DNA from: 66-474 sp039923855
GTDB lineage: Bacteria > Pseudomonadota > Gammaproteobacteria > Xanthomonadales > Rhodanobacteraceae
Length of the DNA stretch: 64,000 bases
NCBI GenBank assembly: GCA_039923855.1
Contig: JBDTBW010000089.1
Coordinates: 1-64,000, forward strand
Reading direction: 5' to 3'
The translations under genes and the position numbers were made by a program. The notes under the pieces are model-generated. The model was not told the origin of the DNA and made no database searches. It was given only the letters and a program-made list of their open reading frames with translations. Numbering within the stretch: position 1 is the stretch's first letter; every line of letters begins with the position of its first letter. Below are positions 34,414-45,930 of this stretch, piece by piece.

Positions 34414-37125
34414 TCAATGAGCGATCGCAGCCGGATTCTGCTTCGCTTTCAACGCCGCGCACAACAGGATCGATTCGCGCGTCTGGGCGAGGCCGCGATC
34501 CAGGCCCGGCACCTGCGAAAGCTTGGGCTTGAAGAACGCAGTCACGCGATCGGCCTCGTTCTGCGAGCAACCGCCACCGGCGGCGAGTCCGGGCAGATAG
34601 GCACCGGAAAACACGCCGGTTCGCGTGACGATCCGCTGATAGTGACCCATGAACCAATTCCATAGCGCGTCGCGCCTGGCGGGCGTGCTGCGATCGCCGC
34701 GCAACACCATCGCCATCTCGCCGACCTTGACCTGTTTGCTCAACGCGAAATCGCGGGCGACATTCGCCTCGGCGCCTTGTGCGCGACCGAGCGCGCCGAG
34801 CATCGCGTTGCGTTTGACCGGATCGGTGGTATTCGGGATCGCCGCGATCAACGCATCCACCGCGGGCTTGCCTTGTTCCTCCACCGCGACCGACAGCGCA
34901 TCGCGCAGCAGATCCGGATTGCCGGAGGCCAGGTCGAGATGGCCGTCGTTGCCCGGTTTCAACGCGGCCTCGCCCTGCTTCAGCAGTGCCGTGCGTACCG
35001 CGGGAACCTTGAACTGGAGACCCAAAGTTCCCGCCAGCGAGTCCCGCATCAGCGCATCATCGGCGGATTCGCCGGCGCGCCGCTCAAATCCAAGCGCTTG
35101 CAGACGCGGCAGATACGCCTTGGCGACCGCGTCGCGGATCGCGGCGCGCTGCGCGTCGGTGCGCGCCTCGTGATCGTAGATCCATTGCACGGTATCGAGC
35201 GGCGCCAACGCGACCTGGCGCGTCTTCGAGGGTGCCAACACGCGCATCGCCGCGAACACGTCGTCCACATCCAGATCGCCGCGGCGGAAACCGGCATCGA
35301 TCGAATCGGCGTACACGAGTTGTTCGGCGTCGTTTCGCTGCACGATAACCCCGGTCAACGCGGCGCGATCGGCCTTGGCCATTTCGAAACGGTAGTAACC
35401 GTCGCCGTTGGCATTGGGCATGTACCAGGCCGGGCATTGGCCGCCGTCGATCTTCATGTCGGCGGATTTGCTGCTCAGCATCTGGCACTGCGCGCCGTTG
35501 GGGAAACGCACACACACCGGGATGCCCCACAGGCGATCCTGGTCGCCGGTGGAACCCAAAGGCAGGTAACGGCTTTGCGCAAGTGCCAGGATCGAGCCGC
35601 CCTTGTGCGTGCAATCGAGCTTGGTGGCAACCAGCGGCACGCCATTTTGATCGAGGAAACTCTTGAACGCATGCTTGAACGCGTCGCCCTTGCCGGCCGC
35701 GGTGGCGACAGCATTCACCAGATCGTGGGCATCGGCATTGCCGAACGCGTGCGCCTTGATGTAGGTCCGCATGCCTTTCTGGAACACCTTGGGTCCGACG
35801 AAGTTCTCGAACATGCCGATCACCACCGCGCCCTTCTGGTAGGTGATGCCATCGAACGCGGTCTCGATGTCGCCGTTGCCGGTGATCGGCTGCCGGATCC
35901 TGCGCGCGCTGACCAGACTGTCGCTGGCCATCGCGCCTTCGCCGCCTTCGATGCGATCGAGTTGGGCGTACCAATCGGGGTGAATTTCTCCTTCGATCTT
36001 CTGCTGCATCCAGGTCGCGAAGGCTTCGTTGAGCCAGATGTCGTTCCACCACTTCAGCGTGACCGTATCGCCAGTCCACTGGTGCGCCAGTTCGTGCGCT
36101 TCCACGTTGAACACGCTGCGCACCTGACTCGGCGAGGCGTCCGGCTCCAGTTGCAGCAGGAAATCGCGGAAGGTGACCAAACCCGCATTCTCCATTGCCC
36201 CTGCGGAGAAATCCGGCAGCGCGGCCAGATCGAGCTTGCCGAACGGATAACCGAACCCGTAATAGGCCTCCTCAGCTTGGATGATGCCCGGCACCATCGC
36301 CAGCGCGTGCTGCAACTTCGCGCCGTTGCCGCGGGTCGCGATGCCGCCGACCGGCACCGGGATCGAGCGCCATTGGTCCGGCGGAATGGCCGCGCCCTGC
36401 ACGATGTCCCACGGGCCGACCAACCACGCATAAAGATAGGTCGGCAACGGCTTGGTCGGCGCGAAGGTGACGGTCTTCCAGCCGTCGGTCGCCGCGGTTT
36501 CCTTCGCCTGTTCGGCGTTGGCGACCGCCTTGTCGGCACCGGGGATCGTGAGGCTCAACCTCATCGGAACCTTGAAATCGGGTTCGTCGAAACATGGAAA
36601 GGCAAGACGCGCGCTGATCGGTTCCATCTGCGTCATCGCATAGGCGTTGCCCGCGAAGACGACTTTGTAGAAGCCCTGCAAGGTCTGGTTGTAGGGCGCG
36701 CGGAAGACGACCTTCAGTTGCAACATCTGCGGTTGCAGCGTATCGCCGAAGTCGATCCGCGCCACGCCCTGCTCCGGCGCGGCCTCGATGTATTTGCCGG
36801 TGCGCGCGCGGCCCTTCGCGTCGGTGATCGTAACCGATGGAACTTGCAGATCCTTGCCGTGCAGCCACAGGTGATCCGATGCCTTTTTCAGATCGACCGC
36901 GATCGTGACCGTGCCGCTGTAACCGGGCTGGTCGGGATCGCTGCGCAGCGACAGGTCGTAGGATTGCGGAACCGCCCAGCGCGGCAGCATCTCCAGCGGT
37001 GGCGCTTCGTTTGTTTTCGATGCGGCATCCGCTGGCATTGCCGGATCAGCGGCCACGGCATGGGCCAACGTCAGCCCAACGCAGGAAATCAGGGCGAACA
37101 ATAGAACGGCGGGGATCGAGCGCAT
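34414..37125 (-). CDS. Exported M1 family aminopeptidase
   Basis: 903 aa with a signal peptide (MRSIPAVLLFALISCVGLTLAHA, cleavage near residue 26), so periplasmic or secreted. The gluzincin catalytic domain has GAMEN at 309-313, HELAHQW with zinc ligands H344 and H348 and base E345, and the third ligand E367 in LNEAFA. An N-terminal beta domain and a C-terminal ERAP1-like helical domain complete the PepN-like architecture. It removes N-terminal residues from peptides. ATG 37125 is selected because of the signal peptide. Divergent from oxyR. Confidence 0.93.
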   Translation of the reverse strand: MRSIPAVLLFALISCVGLTLAHAVAADPAMPADAASKTNEAPPLEMLPRWAVPQSYDLSLRSDPDQPGYSGTVTIAVDLKKASDHLWLHGKDLQVPSVTITDAKGRARTGKYIEAAPEQGVARIDFGDTLQPQMLQLKVVFRAPYNQTLQGFYKVVFAGNAYAMTQMEPISARLAFPCFDEPDFKVPMRLSLTIPGADKAVANAEQAKETAATDGWKTVTFAPTKPLPTYLYAWLVGPWDIVQGAAIPPDQWRSIPVPVGGIATRGNGAKLQHALAMVPGIIQAEEAYYGFGYPFGKLDLAALPDFSAGAMENAGLVTFRDFLLQLEPDASPSQVRSVFNVEAHELAHQWTGDTVTLKWWNDIWLNEAFATWMQQKIEGEIHPDWYAQLDRIEGGEGAMASDSLVSARRIRQPITGNGDIETAFDGITYQKGAVVIGMFENFVGPKVFQKGMRTYIKAHAFGNADAHDLVNAVATAAGKGDAFKHAFKSFLDQNGVPLVATKLDCTHKGGSILALAQSRYLPLGSTGDQDRLWGIPVCVRFPNGAQCQMLSSKSADMKIDGGQCPAWYMPNANGDGYYRFEMAKADRAALTGVIVQRNDAEQLVYADSIDAGFRRGDLDVDDVFAAMRVLAPSKTRQVALAPLDTVQWIYDHEARTDAQRAAIRDAVAKAYLPRLQALGFERRAGESADDALMRDSLAGTLGLQFKVPAVRTALLKQGEAALKPGNDGHLDLASGNPDLLRDALSVAVEEQGKPAVDALIAAIPNTTDPVKRNAMLGALGRAQGAEANVARDFALSKQVKVGEMAMVLRGDRSTPARRDALWNWFMGHYQRIVTRTGVFSGAYLPGLAAGGGCSQNEADRVTAFFKPKLSQVPGLDRGLAQTRESILLCAALKAKQNPAAIAH

Positions 37126-37308
37126 CGCGGCTTGCTCCGTAAGCCATGGCAACGCACTACTCAACCACACAGTTGTCGGCGCGGCAAGTGCAAGAAATCC
37201 CGGAAGGCTCGTTGACCACCGTTCGGAACATCATCGCGATCGGATTTCACTTCGCGGCTAGCTGCGTGACGCCGCGCTGCCTGGAAGATGAGCGCAGTCT
37301 TTCGATCA

Positions 37309-37346
37309 ATCAAATCGATTACTGTCACATAATCGATCGGTTTGAT
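37309..37346 (+). promoter_or_regulatory. Dyad operator in front of oxyR
   Basis: An inverted repeat, ATCAAATCGAT (37309-37319), spacer, and ATCGATCGGTTTGAT (37332-37346), ends 11 bp before the oxyR ATG, in the place expected for LysR-type autoregulation. TGATATATT may serve as a -10 element. Inferred. Confidence 0.5.
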
Positions 37347-37357
37347 ATATTGACAGC

Positions 37358-38302
37358 ATGAATCTGCGCGATCTTCGCTATCTCGTGGCCCTGGCCGAGC
37401 ACCGCCATTTCGGCCGCGCTGCCGCGGCCAGCTTCGTCAGCCAGCCGACGCTGTCCACGCAGATCCGCAAACTCGAGGACGAGCTCGGCGTGACCCTGGT
37501 GGAACGCGCGCCGCGCAAGGTGCTGTTGACGGAGGTCGGCCGCGAAATCGTGGCGCGCGCGCATGATGTGCTCAATGAGGTCGAGCAGATCCGCGCCATC
37601 GCACGGCGCACGCACGATCCCGAAGCCGGCACCGTGCGGCTCGGCATCTTCCCGACGCTTGGCCCTTATCTGCTGCCGCATGTGGTGCCGGAAATCCGCG
37701 AACGCTTTCCAAAACTCGAGTTGCTGCTGGTCGAGGAAAAAACCGAGGAAGTACTCAAGCGTCTGCGCGAGGGCAAGCTCGACGCCGGCATCCTGGCGCT
37801 GCCGATCCACGACGACACCCTGCACGCCGAATTCCTGTTCGAGGAACCGTTCATGCTGGCGGTGCCCGCTGAGCATCCGCTGGCTTCGAAATCGGCGTTG
37901 AAGCTTTCCGATCTGGAGGACGAACGCCTGTTGTTGCTGGAAGACGGCCATTGTCTGCGTGAGCAGGCGCTGGAAGTGTGCCGCATGACGGGCGCCGGCG
38001 AAAAGACGGGCTTCCGCGCGACCAGCCTGGAAACGCTCCGCCAGATGGTCGCGGCCGGCGTCGGCATCACCCTGCTGCCGGTGCTGGCGGTCAAACCACC
38101 CATCGTGCAGGCCGGCAATGTGCGCCTGGTCGAATTCCACGGACGTGCGCCGAGAAGGCGCATCGCCATGCTCTGGCGTCGGAGTTCGGCGCTGGCACCG
38201 TTTCTCAAAAACCTCGCCAGGATATTCCGCAAGATACCGCTTGAGTTGTTCGATACCCATTCGCTGGTGGCGACACGCGCGCCGCGCCGCCGCAAGCGAT
38301 AA
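37358..38302 (+). CDS. oxyR: Hydrogen-peroxide-sensing LysR regulator OxyR
   Basis: 314 aa. A LysR HTH (residues about 1-60, LVALAEHRHFGRAAAASFVSQP) and effector domain are present. The two redox cysteines are at 199 and 208 in EDGHCLREQALEVCRM, the same positions as in the E. coli protein. TSLETLRQMVAAGVGITLLP is also typical. Peroxide forms the C199-C208 disulfide and switches the factor to activate catalase genes. It lies directly upstream of katG, on the same strand. Confidence 0.96.
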   Translation: MNLRDLRYLVALAEHRHFGRAAAASFVSQPTLSTQIRKLEDELGVTLVERAPRKVLLTEVGREIVARAHDVLNEVEQIRAIARRTHDPEAGTVRLGIFPTLGPYLLPHVVPEIRERFPKLELLLVEEKTEEVLKRLREGKLDAGILALPIHDDTLHAEFLFEEPFMLAVPAEHPLASKSALKLSDLEDERLLLLEDGHCLREQALEVCRMTGAGEKTGFRATSLETLRQMVAAGVGITLLPVLAVKPPIVQAGNVRLVEFHGRAPRRRIAMLWRRSSALAPFLKNLARIFRKIPLELFDTHSLVATRAPRRRKR

Positions 38303-38369
38303 GTCGATCGATGTCGTTGGTCGCGGGCCGCAAGGCTTGTCGCGATCGCACCGGGCAGGATGCAACTAG

Positions 38370-38406
38370 ATAGACCTCATCTATCGTTTTGATCGCATCA
38401 ATCAAT
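38370..38406 (+). promoter_or_regulatory. Putative OxyR-binding site upstream of katG
   Basis: ATAG-N7-CTAT (38370-38384) is a perfect half of the OxyR consensus. After 7 bp, a weaker half ATCG-N7-CAAT follows (38392-38406), keeping the four-block, 10-11-bp periodic spacing. The katG ATG is 135 bp further on. Confidence 0.6.
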
Positions 38407-38540
38407 TTCATCATGCATTCGGCCTGCGCTACGCTCATTCAGTACAACTGCCTGGCGGCCGCCGCGATCGATACACAACCAGCGCGCCAAGAGCCTTTCA
38501 GATTGTCCACGCCATTTCTTGCGTATTAGAGGAGAGAGCC

Positions 38541-40802
<2,262 letters not shown>

Positions 40803-40856
40803 GTCTTGCTTCGGAATCTGGACTGATCGAGTTTCGTGAGTCGCAAGTTCTTCACC

Positions 40857-40893
40857 GGAACCTCCTGGCCCAAACATCATGCCAGGAGGTTCC
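40857..40893. terminator. Perfect 13-bp inverted repeat after katG
   Basis: GGAACCTCCTGGC (40857-40869) pairs fully with 40881-40893 across an 11-nt loop. No T-run follows on either strand, so this may be a Rho-linked or RNA-stabilising hairpin rather than an intrinsic terminator. It begins 55 bp after the katG stop. Confidence 0.45.
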
Positions 40894-41000
40894 ACTTCGG
40901 TACTGTCCATGATTCGGGAAAGCTCAAGAAACGGACGCCATAAAACGCTGGCCGCGGATCCCGATTAAAGTCATCACGCGTCATTTCGGGGAGACACGCG

Positions 41001-41603
41001 ATGCGTCATTGGCTGCTGGCTGGATTGCTGATACTGGCCGCGTTCGGCGGCTGGTCGTGGTCACGGCATCGGCCGATCGCCCGCACCGCGGGTGTGCTGG
41101 CGCCGGATGATCCGGTGCAGACCGATCTCGACGGCGTGCAGCCCCCAATTGCCTTCCAGGACGCCACCCTGCATCCGCTGGCGAAATTCACGCTGAGCGC
41201 GCGCGTTTTGTCGCGCGACGATTATCGGTTCGATGCAGGCTCCGCGTTGTCACCAACCGATCTGGCGCTGGGCTGGGGCCGCATGTCCGACAGCGCGGTG
41301 TTGCGCGACATCGACATCGAACAAGGCGTGCGTTTCTACACTTGGCGTGTGCATGCCTTCCCGATTCCGCGACGCGAAATCGAAACCCACAGCGCCAACA
41401 TGCACATGATCCCGGCCGACAAGCTGGTCCAACACGATCTGGCACAAGTCCGTGTCGGCGATGTGATCACCTTGGACGGCTTGCTGGTGGAAGCCGACCG
41501 CCCCGGCGGCTGGCGCTGGCGCAGTTCGCTGACCCGCGACGACACCGGCGACGGCGCCTGTGAATTGGTCTATATCAAGGATCTTTCGATCGCACCGCGT
41601 TGA
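41001..41603 (+). CDS. Conserved hypothetical membrane-anchored protein
   Basis: 200 aa. An N-terminal membrane anchor or signal (HWLLAGLLILAAFGGWSWS) precedes a soluble domain. The latter includes FTLSARVLSRDDYRFDAGSALSPTDLALGWGRMSD, HSANMHMIPAD and VGDVITLDGLLVEAD...WRWRSSLTRDDTGDGACELVYI. I do not recognise a catalytic motif; the beta-rich end could be an OB-like fold. Expected in the periplasm facing the inner membrane. Convergent with apt. Confidence 0.7.
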   Translation: MRHWLLAGLLILAAFGGWSWSRHRPIARTAGVLAPDDPVQTDLDGVQPPIAFQDATLHPLAKFTLSARVLSRDDYRFDAGSALSPTDLALGWGRMSDSAVLRDIDIEQGVRFYTWRVHAFPIPRREIETHSANMHMIPADKLVQHDLAQVRVGDVITLDGLLVEADRPGGWRWRSSLTRDDTGDGACELVYIKDLSIAPR

Positions 41604-41614
41604 ACACGCGTAGC

Positions 41615-42175
41615 TCAATAACGCAATAATGCGTGCAAGGGAGCGCGATCCCGCCAACGTTCGCGGCCACCCAGCGACGTGAGCTCGATCACCACGCAGG
41701 CACCGGCGATCTCGGCATCGAGATCCAGGGCCAATTGTCGTGCCGCCTCCAGGGTACCGCCCGTCGCCAGCACGTCGTCCACGATCAGCACCCTCGCTCC
41801 CGGTTCCAGCGCATCGGCGTGCGCTTCGAGCCGAGCCTCCCCATATTCCAGGTCGTAATCGACGGCGACGGTCTGCGCCGGCAGCCGGCCGGCTTTGCAC
41901 AAAGGAACAAAGCCCGCATCCAGCGCGTGCGCCATGGCCGCGCCGAAGATGAACCCGCGCGCTTCGATGCCCAGCACCGTGTCGATGCGGCGGGCGCGCC
42001 ACGGCGAAATCAATGCATCGATGCAGATGGCGAACGCGCCGGGATCGGCCAGCAGCGGTGTGACGTCCTTGAAGGTAACCCCGGGCTTGGGAAAGTCCGG
42101 AACATCACGGATCAGCCTGGCCAGCCCATGCTTCGAGGTATGCCTTGGCACCAAGGCGAGATTGACGTTGCTCAT
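41615..42175 (-). CDS. apt: Adenine phosphoribosyltransferase
   Basis: 186 aa. IRDVPDFPKPGVTFKDVTPLL, IEARGFIFGAAMA and the PRPP loop VLIVDDVLATGGT identify Apt. It converts adenine and PRPP to AMP for purine salvage. The DUF2007 gene upstream on the same strand ends 2 bp before the apt ATG, so co-transcription is likely. Confidence 0.96.
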   Translation of the reverse strand: MSNVNLALVPRHTSKHGLARLIRDVPDFPKPGVTFKDVTPLLADPGAFAICIDALISPWRARRIDTVLGIEARGFIFGAAMAHALDAGFVPLCKAGRLPAQTVAVDYDLEYGEARLEAHADALEPGARVLIVDDVLATGGTLEAARQLALDLDAEIAGACVVIELTSLGGRERWRDRAPLHALLRY

Positions 42176-42177
42176 GC

Positions 42178-42447
42178 CTAGGCATACTGCAAGCCTGATG
42201 CCAATCCGCCTTCTTCGGCCACCACTCTGGCCTCGCCCAGCATCGCCTCGGCTTCACGCACCAGCGGTTCGGCGGATTCCAGGCAAACTTCCGGCACGCT
42301 GACGGTGACGAAATCGCGCGCCGGCAACTGGCCGACGCCGCCGATAAGGTATTCGCCGTTGACGAAGCACGGGATACCCGCCTGATCGAGCACGTCCTTG
42401 ACCAGATGGGCATCGATCAGATTTTCCGCGCGATAGACAATACGCAT
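42178..42447 (-). CDS. DUF2007 domain protein
   Basis: 89 aa. MRIVYRAENLIDAHLVKDVLDQAGIPCFVNGEYLIGGVGQLPA is the DUF2007 (putative prokaryotic signal-transducing) pattern. ATG 42447 is the conserved start; a longer frame begins at 42492. The small soluble domain resembles PII-like or ACT-like binding folds; its ligand is unknown. It precedes apt with almost no gap. Confidence 0.82.
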   Translation of the reverse strand: MRIVYRAENLIDAHLVKDVLDQAGIPCFVNGEYLIGGVGQLPARDFVTVSVPEVCLESAEPLVREAEAMLGEARVVAEEGGLASGLQYA

Positions 42448-42583
42448 GGCGTCATTATGCGCTATCCGAAGCGCGTGAATGCGGTCATCCATGTCCGCAC
42501 TCTTCAAAAAAATCCACAACATTGGGCAGCGCCGACGCCAGAGGGCCGGTAAACTTGCGCGCTTTGACGCAAACCCAAAAGTC

Positions 42584-44317
42584 ATGTCTGACGACACGCA
42601 CGTTGTCAACAATTTCATCCGCCAGATCGTGGCGGCGGATAAGGCCTCCGGCAAGCACGGCGGTCGCGTCGCCACGCGCTTTCCGCCGGAACCCAACGGT
42701 TATCTGCATTTGGGCCACGCCAAATCGATTTGCCTGAACTTCGGCATCGCCGCGGAGAACGGCGGCACCTGCAACTTGCGTTTCGACGACACCAATCCGG
42801 GCAAGGAGGAAATCGAATTTGTCGAGGCGATCAAGGCCGACCTGCACTGGCTCGGCTTCGAATGGAACACGCTGCGCCACGCCTCGGATTATTTCGAGGT
42901 ATTCCATCTCGGCGCCTTGAAACTCATCCGGCTCGATCTCGCCTACGTCGATGATCTGGACGCAGAGCAGGTGCGCGAATACCGCGGCACGCTGACCGAG
43001 CCGGGCCGGCCTTCACCGTTCCGCGATCGTTCGGTCGACGAGAATCTCGATCTGTTCCAGCGAATGCGCGCCGGTGAGTTCGCCGACGGCTCGCGCACGC
43101 TGCGCGCGAAGATCGACATGGCATCCGGCAACATCAATCTGCGCGATCCGGCGATCTACCGCATCCGCAAGGTGCCGCACCAGAATACCGGTGACGCGTG
43201 GCCGATCTATCCGATGTACGACTACGCGCACTGCGTGTCCGACGCGGTGGAGGGCATCACCCATTCGCTGTGCACGCTGGAGTTCGAGGATCACCGCCCG
43301 CTGTACGACTGGTTCCTGGAAAAGCTCGATCTGCCGAATGATCCAACGTTGACGCAACTGCTGCCTGACGCGGGTTTGTGGTTGCAACCTTCGACGCCGC
43401 AGCAGATCGAATTCGCACGCGGCAATCTCGACTACACGGTGATGAGCAAACGCAAGTTACTCGAACTGGTCACCGACAAACTGGTCGACGGCTGGGACGA
43501 TCCGCGCATGCCCACCTTGTCCGGTGTGCGCCGGCGCGGTTTCACGCCGGCGGCGATCCGCACGTTCTGGGAACGCGCCGGCGTCACCAAGCAAAACAGC
43601 GTGATCGAATACGGCGTGCTGGAGAATTGCGTACGCGAGGACCTGGACGCCAATGCGCCACGACGCATGGCGGTGCTTGATCCACTGAAGCTGGTGTTGA
43701 CCAACCTGCCAGTGAGCCACGAAGAAACACTAACCTTTCCCAATCACCCCAAGAACGGAGCATTCGGCACACGCAAGGTGCCGTTCTCGCGAGAACTGTG
43801 GATCGAGCGCGAGGACTTTATGGAAATTCCGGTGAAAGGTTTTCACCGCCTCGTGCCAAACGGCGAAGTGCGCCTGCGCGGCCTCGGCATTATCCGTTGC
43901 GAGGAAATCGTCAAGGATGCGAGCGGCGCGATCGCCGAACTGCGCTGCACGCTCGATCCCGAAACGCGACAGGGCTTGCCCGGCGCCAACCGCAAGGTCA
44001 AGGGCACCATCCACTGGGTCAGCGCGAAGCACGCAATCGAGGCCGAAGTGCGCCTGCACGATCGCCTGTTCGACGTTCCCAATCCTGACAACGATGCCGA
44101 CGGCAAGACCTATCGCGATCACTTGAATCCGAATTCGCGCCGTGTCGTGCGCGGCTTTCTCGAACCCTCGTTGCGCGACGCGCAACCCGAACAACATTTC
44201 CAGTTCGAGCGGCTGGGTTACTTCGTCGCAGATCGCCACGACCACGCACCCAGCAAGCCGGTGTTTAACCGCGCGGTGACGCTGCGGGATTCGTGGGCGC
44301 CTGGCAAATCGCTTTGA
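42584..44317 (+). CDS. glnS: Glutaminyl-tRNA synthetase
   Basis: 577-aa class I synthetase. The HIGH-type motif is in PPEPNGYLHLGHAKS and the KMSKS-type motif is VMSKRKL. FDDTNPGKEEIEFVEAI and two C-terminal beta-barrel anticodon domains complete the family. ATG 42584 (MSDDTHVVNNFIRQIV) is the conserved start. The -HLGHAKSICLNFG- wording separates it from GltX. Confidence 0.97.
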   Translation: MSDDTHVVNNFIRQIVAADKASGKHGGRVATRFPPEPNGYLHLGHAKSICLNFGIAAENGGTCNLRFDDTNPGKEEIEFVEAIKADLHWLGFEWNTLRHASDYFEVFHLGALKLIRLDLAYVDDLDAEQVREYRGTLTEPGRPSPFRDRSVDENLDLFQRMRAGEFADGSRTLRAKIDMASGNINLRDPAIYRIRKVPHQNTGDAWPIYPMYDYAHCVSDAVEGITHSLCTLEFEDHRPLYDWFLEKLDLPNDPTLTQLLPDAGLWLQPSTPQQIEFARGNLDYTVMSKRKLLELVTDKLVDGWDDPRMPTLSGVRRRGFTPAAIRTFWERAGVTKQNSVIEYGVLENCVREDLDANAPRRMAVLDPLKLVLTNLPVSHEETLTFPNHPKNGAFGTRKVPFSRELWIEREDFMEIPVKGFHRLVPNGEVRLRGLGIIRCEEIVKDASGAIAELRCTLDPETRQGLPGANRKVKGTIHWVSAKHAIEAEVRLHDRLFDVPNPDNDADGKTYRDHLNPNSRRVVRGFLEPSLRDAQPEQHFQFERLGYFVADRHDHAPSKPVFNRAVTLRDSWAPGKSL

Positions 44318-44399
44318 CGTCAAGCAATAAAAGCAATACAGAAAATGAACCTGACCCCTTTGATTGATGCTGGCTCCCCGCCCCCGGAAGGAGAACATC

Positions 44400-44843
44400 A
44401 TGACCCCCGCAACCGCCATCAAACCGCCCGTCTGGTATTGGATCGTCGCGTGGCTTGCGCTCCTGTGGATGCTCATCGGCGTCGCCGCCTGGTTTATGGA
44501 TCTGACGATGGATGAAGCTTCGGCCGCGCAGTTGAGCGATGCGCAGCGCCAATTGTACGCGCTACGACCGCAGTGGCTCTTCATCGTCTACGCGATCGCC
44601 ATTTTCAGCGGATTGCTGGGAGCGATCGCCCTGCTCTTGCGCAAAACCTGGGCGACACCGTTGCTGGCTCTTTCGCTCATCGCGGTCATCGTGCAATTCG
44701 GCTATACATTTTTCGGACTGGGGGCAATCAAGCTGCTGGGCGCGGCGACGGCACTCCCCTTCCCCATCGTCATTTTCGTCACCGGTGTTTTTCTGTTGTG
44801 GTTCTCGATGTCGGCAAAACAGCGGGGATGGATCGCGGCCTGA
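44400..44843 (+). CDS. Four-helix membrane protein of unknown function
   Basis: 147 aa. Four hydrophobic segments are visible (IVAWLALLWMLIGVAAWF, WLFIVYAIAIFSGLLGAIALLL, PLLALSLIAVIVQFGYTFF, FPIVIFVTGVFLLWFSM). GGAAGGAGAA gives a strong ribosome-binding site. The layout resembles small sugar-transporter-like integral membrane proteins of unknown role. Adjacent to other small membrane genes. Confidence 0.7.
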   Translation: MTPATAIKPPVWYWIVAWLALLWMLIGVAAWFMDLTMDEASAAQLSDAQRQLYALRPQWLFIVYAIAIFSGLLGAIALLLRKTWATPLLALSLIAVIVQFGYTFFGLGAIKLLGAATALPFPIVIFVTGVFLLWFSMSAKQRGWIAA

Positions 44844-44923
44844 TCGCACGATGGGGAGGAAATGCCCCCTACCCCCGCGGTAGACTCTCGTACAGTTGCG
44901 GAGAAGGCCTGCCGGGAGTCCAC

Positions 44924-45340
44924 ATGCCGGAAGATCAAGAATCGGAACAGATCGCGATGATGCAGCGTCTGGTCGAGATGTCGGCGCAGCGTTCGTACCT
45001 GAATGCCGAACGCACCCTGTCGGTGTGGACCCGCACCGCGCTGGCACTGATGGTCTTCGGCATCGCGGTTGATCGCTTCGGGCTGCTGTTGCGGCACGAC
45101 ACGACCGCGGGTCACCCGCTTCAAGATCCTCTGTCGACCCTGGGTGGCGTGATCCTGGTTGCGTTGGGCGTGCTGATGGCGTTGGCGACCGGCATCCGGT
45201 TTCTGATGTACGCCAGGGCCTATCGTTGCGAGTTCCAAGTCCCGCTGCGGCATGGTCCCTCGCTCGCTTTCGCATTCGCGATGGGCGTGGCGATCATCGG
45301 TGCCGCGCTGTTGATTGCTCTCTTCCTCGTCACCGGATGA
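44924..45340 (+). CDS. DUF202 (YidH family) membrane protein
   Basis: 138 aa. AERTLSVWTRTALALMVFGIAVDRFG, with the family's conserved RTxLAxxRTxLA-like opening, is followed by two further helices (LGGVILVALGVLMALATGIRFL and AFAMGVAIIGAALLIALFLVTG). A GGGAG site precedes ATG 44924. Function of the family is unknown. Confidence 0.78.
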   Translation: MPEDQESEQIAMMQRLVEMSAQRSYLNAERTLSVWTRTALALMVFGIAVDRFGLLLRHDTTAGHPLQDPLSTLGGVILVALGVLMALATGIRFLMYARAYRCEFQVPLRHGPSLAFAFAMGVAIIGAALLIALFLVTG

Positions 45341-45386
45341 ATGGCTGACTGCGTACCGTACTCTCACAAGGGTTCAAAAGGCCGTC

Positions 45387-45881
45387 ATGAACTGGGAGAT
45401 GATTGGTGCGATCGGGCAACTCGGGGCCGCCATTGGCGTGGTCCCCTCGCTGATCTATCTGGCCATCCAGGTGCGCGACCAGAACAAGGAGCGCGGCCGC
45501 GCTTCGCTGGATCTGTTGAGCCTGCAATGGGCGGACCTCATCCGGTCGATCAACGAGAGTCCGGATTTCGGGCTGATCTATCTGCGCGGATTGCAGTCTT
45601 ACGAGGAGCTCGATCCGCAGTCGAAAATCCGCTTCGGCGCCTATTTGCTGCGCTTCTGCAAACAGTTCGAGGGAATGTATTTTCATTATCTCGACGGCAC
45701 GCTCAGGCAATCGACGTGGGTCGCACTGGAACGATCCATGGCCGACGTGTTCGCCTACCCCGGCGCACAGGCGTGGTGGCGCAGCCGCAAGCACTGGTAC
45801 ACCGATGAAACCTGCCGCGTCATCGATCGCCTGATCGCCGAAGTCGGCAAGCCGCAGGCCTATTCGGGTTTTACCGGCTAA
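45387..45881 (+). CDS. Hypothetical membrane-anchored protein
   Basis: 164 aa. An N-terminal helix (WEMIGAIGQLGAAIGVVPSLIYLAIQVR) leads into a soluble alpha-helical domain with FGAYLLRFCKQFEGMYFHYLDGTLRQSTW and AYPGAQAWWRSRKHWYTDE. Similar short proteins are common in proteobacteria without an assigned role. The frame also opens upstream, overlapping the DUF202 gene. Confidence 0.65.
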   Translation: MNWEMIGAIGQLGAAIGVVPSLIYLAIQVRDQNKERGRASLDLLSLQWADLIRSINESPDFGLIYLRGLQSYEELDPQSKIRFGAYLLRFCKQFEGMYFHYLDGTLRQSTWVALERSMADVFAYPGAQAWWRSRKHWYTDETCRVIDRLIAEVGKPQAYSGFTG

Positions 45882-45930
45882 GCCGGCAGCGGCTGGGTGT
45901 CACGCCTTTTCCTGCCGAAAAAAAACGCGG

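Noticed and set aside
34777..37104. 775-codon plus-strand frame opposite the M1 aminopeptidase
   Set aside because: The opposite strand encodes a complete M1 enzyme with all catalytic residues; this frame is a compositional shadow.
44318..44399. GAACCTGACCCCTTTGATT as part of a REP/RAYT-linked repeat
   Set aside because: It resembles motifs seen near Y1 transposases, but only one short copy is present here and no transposase is near.
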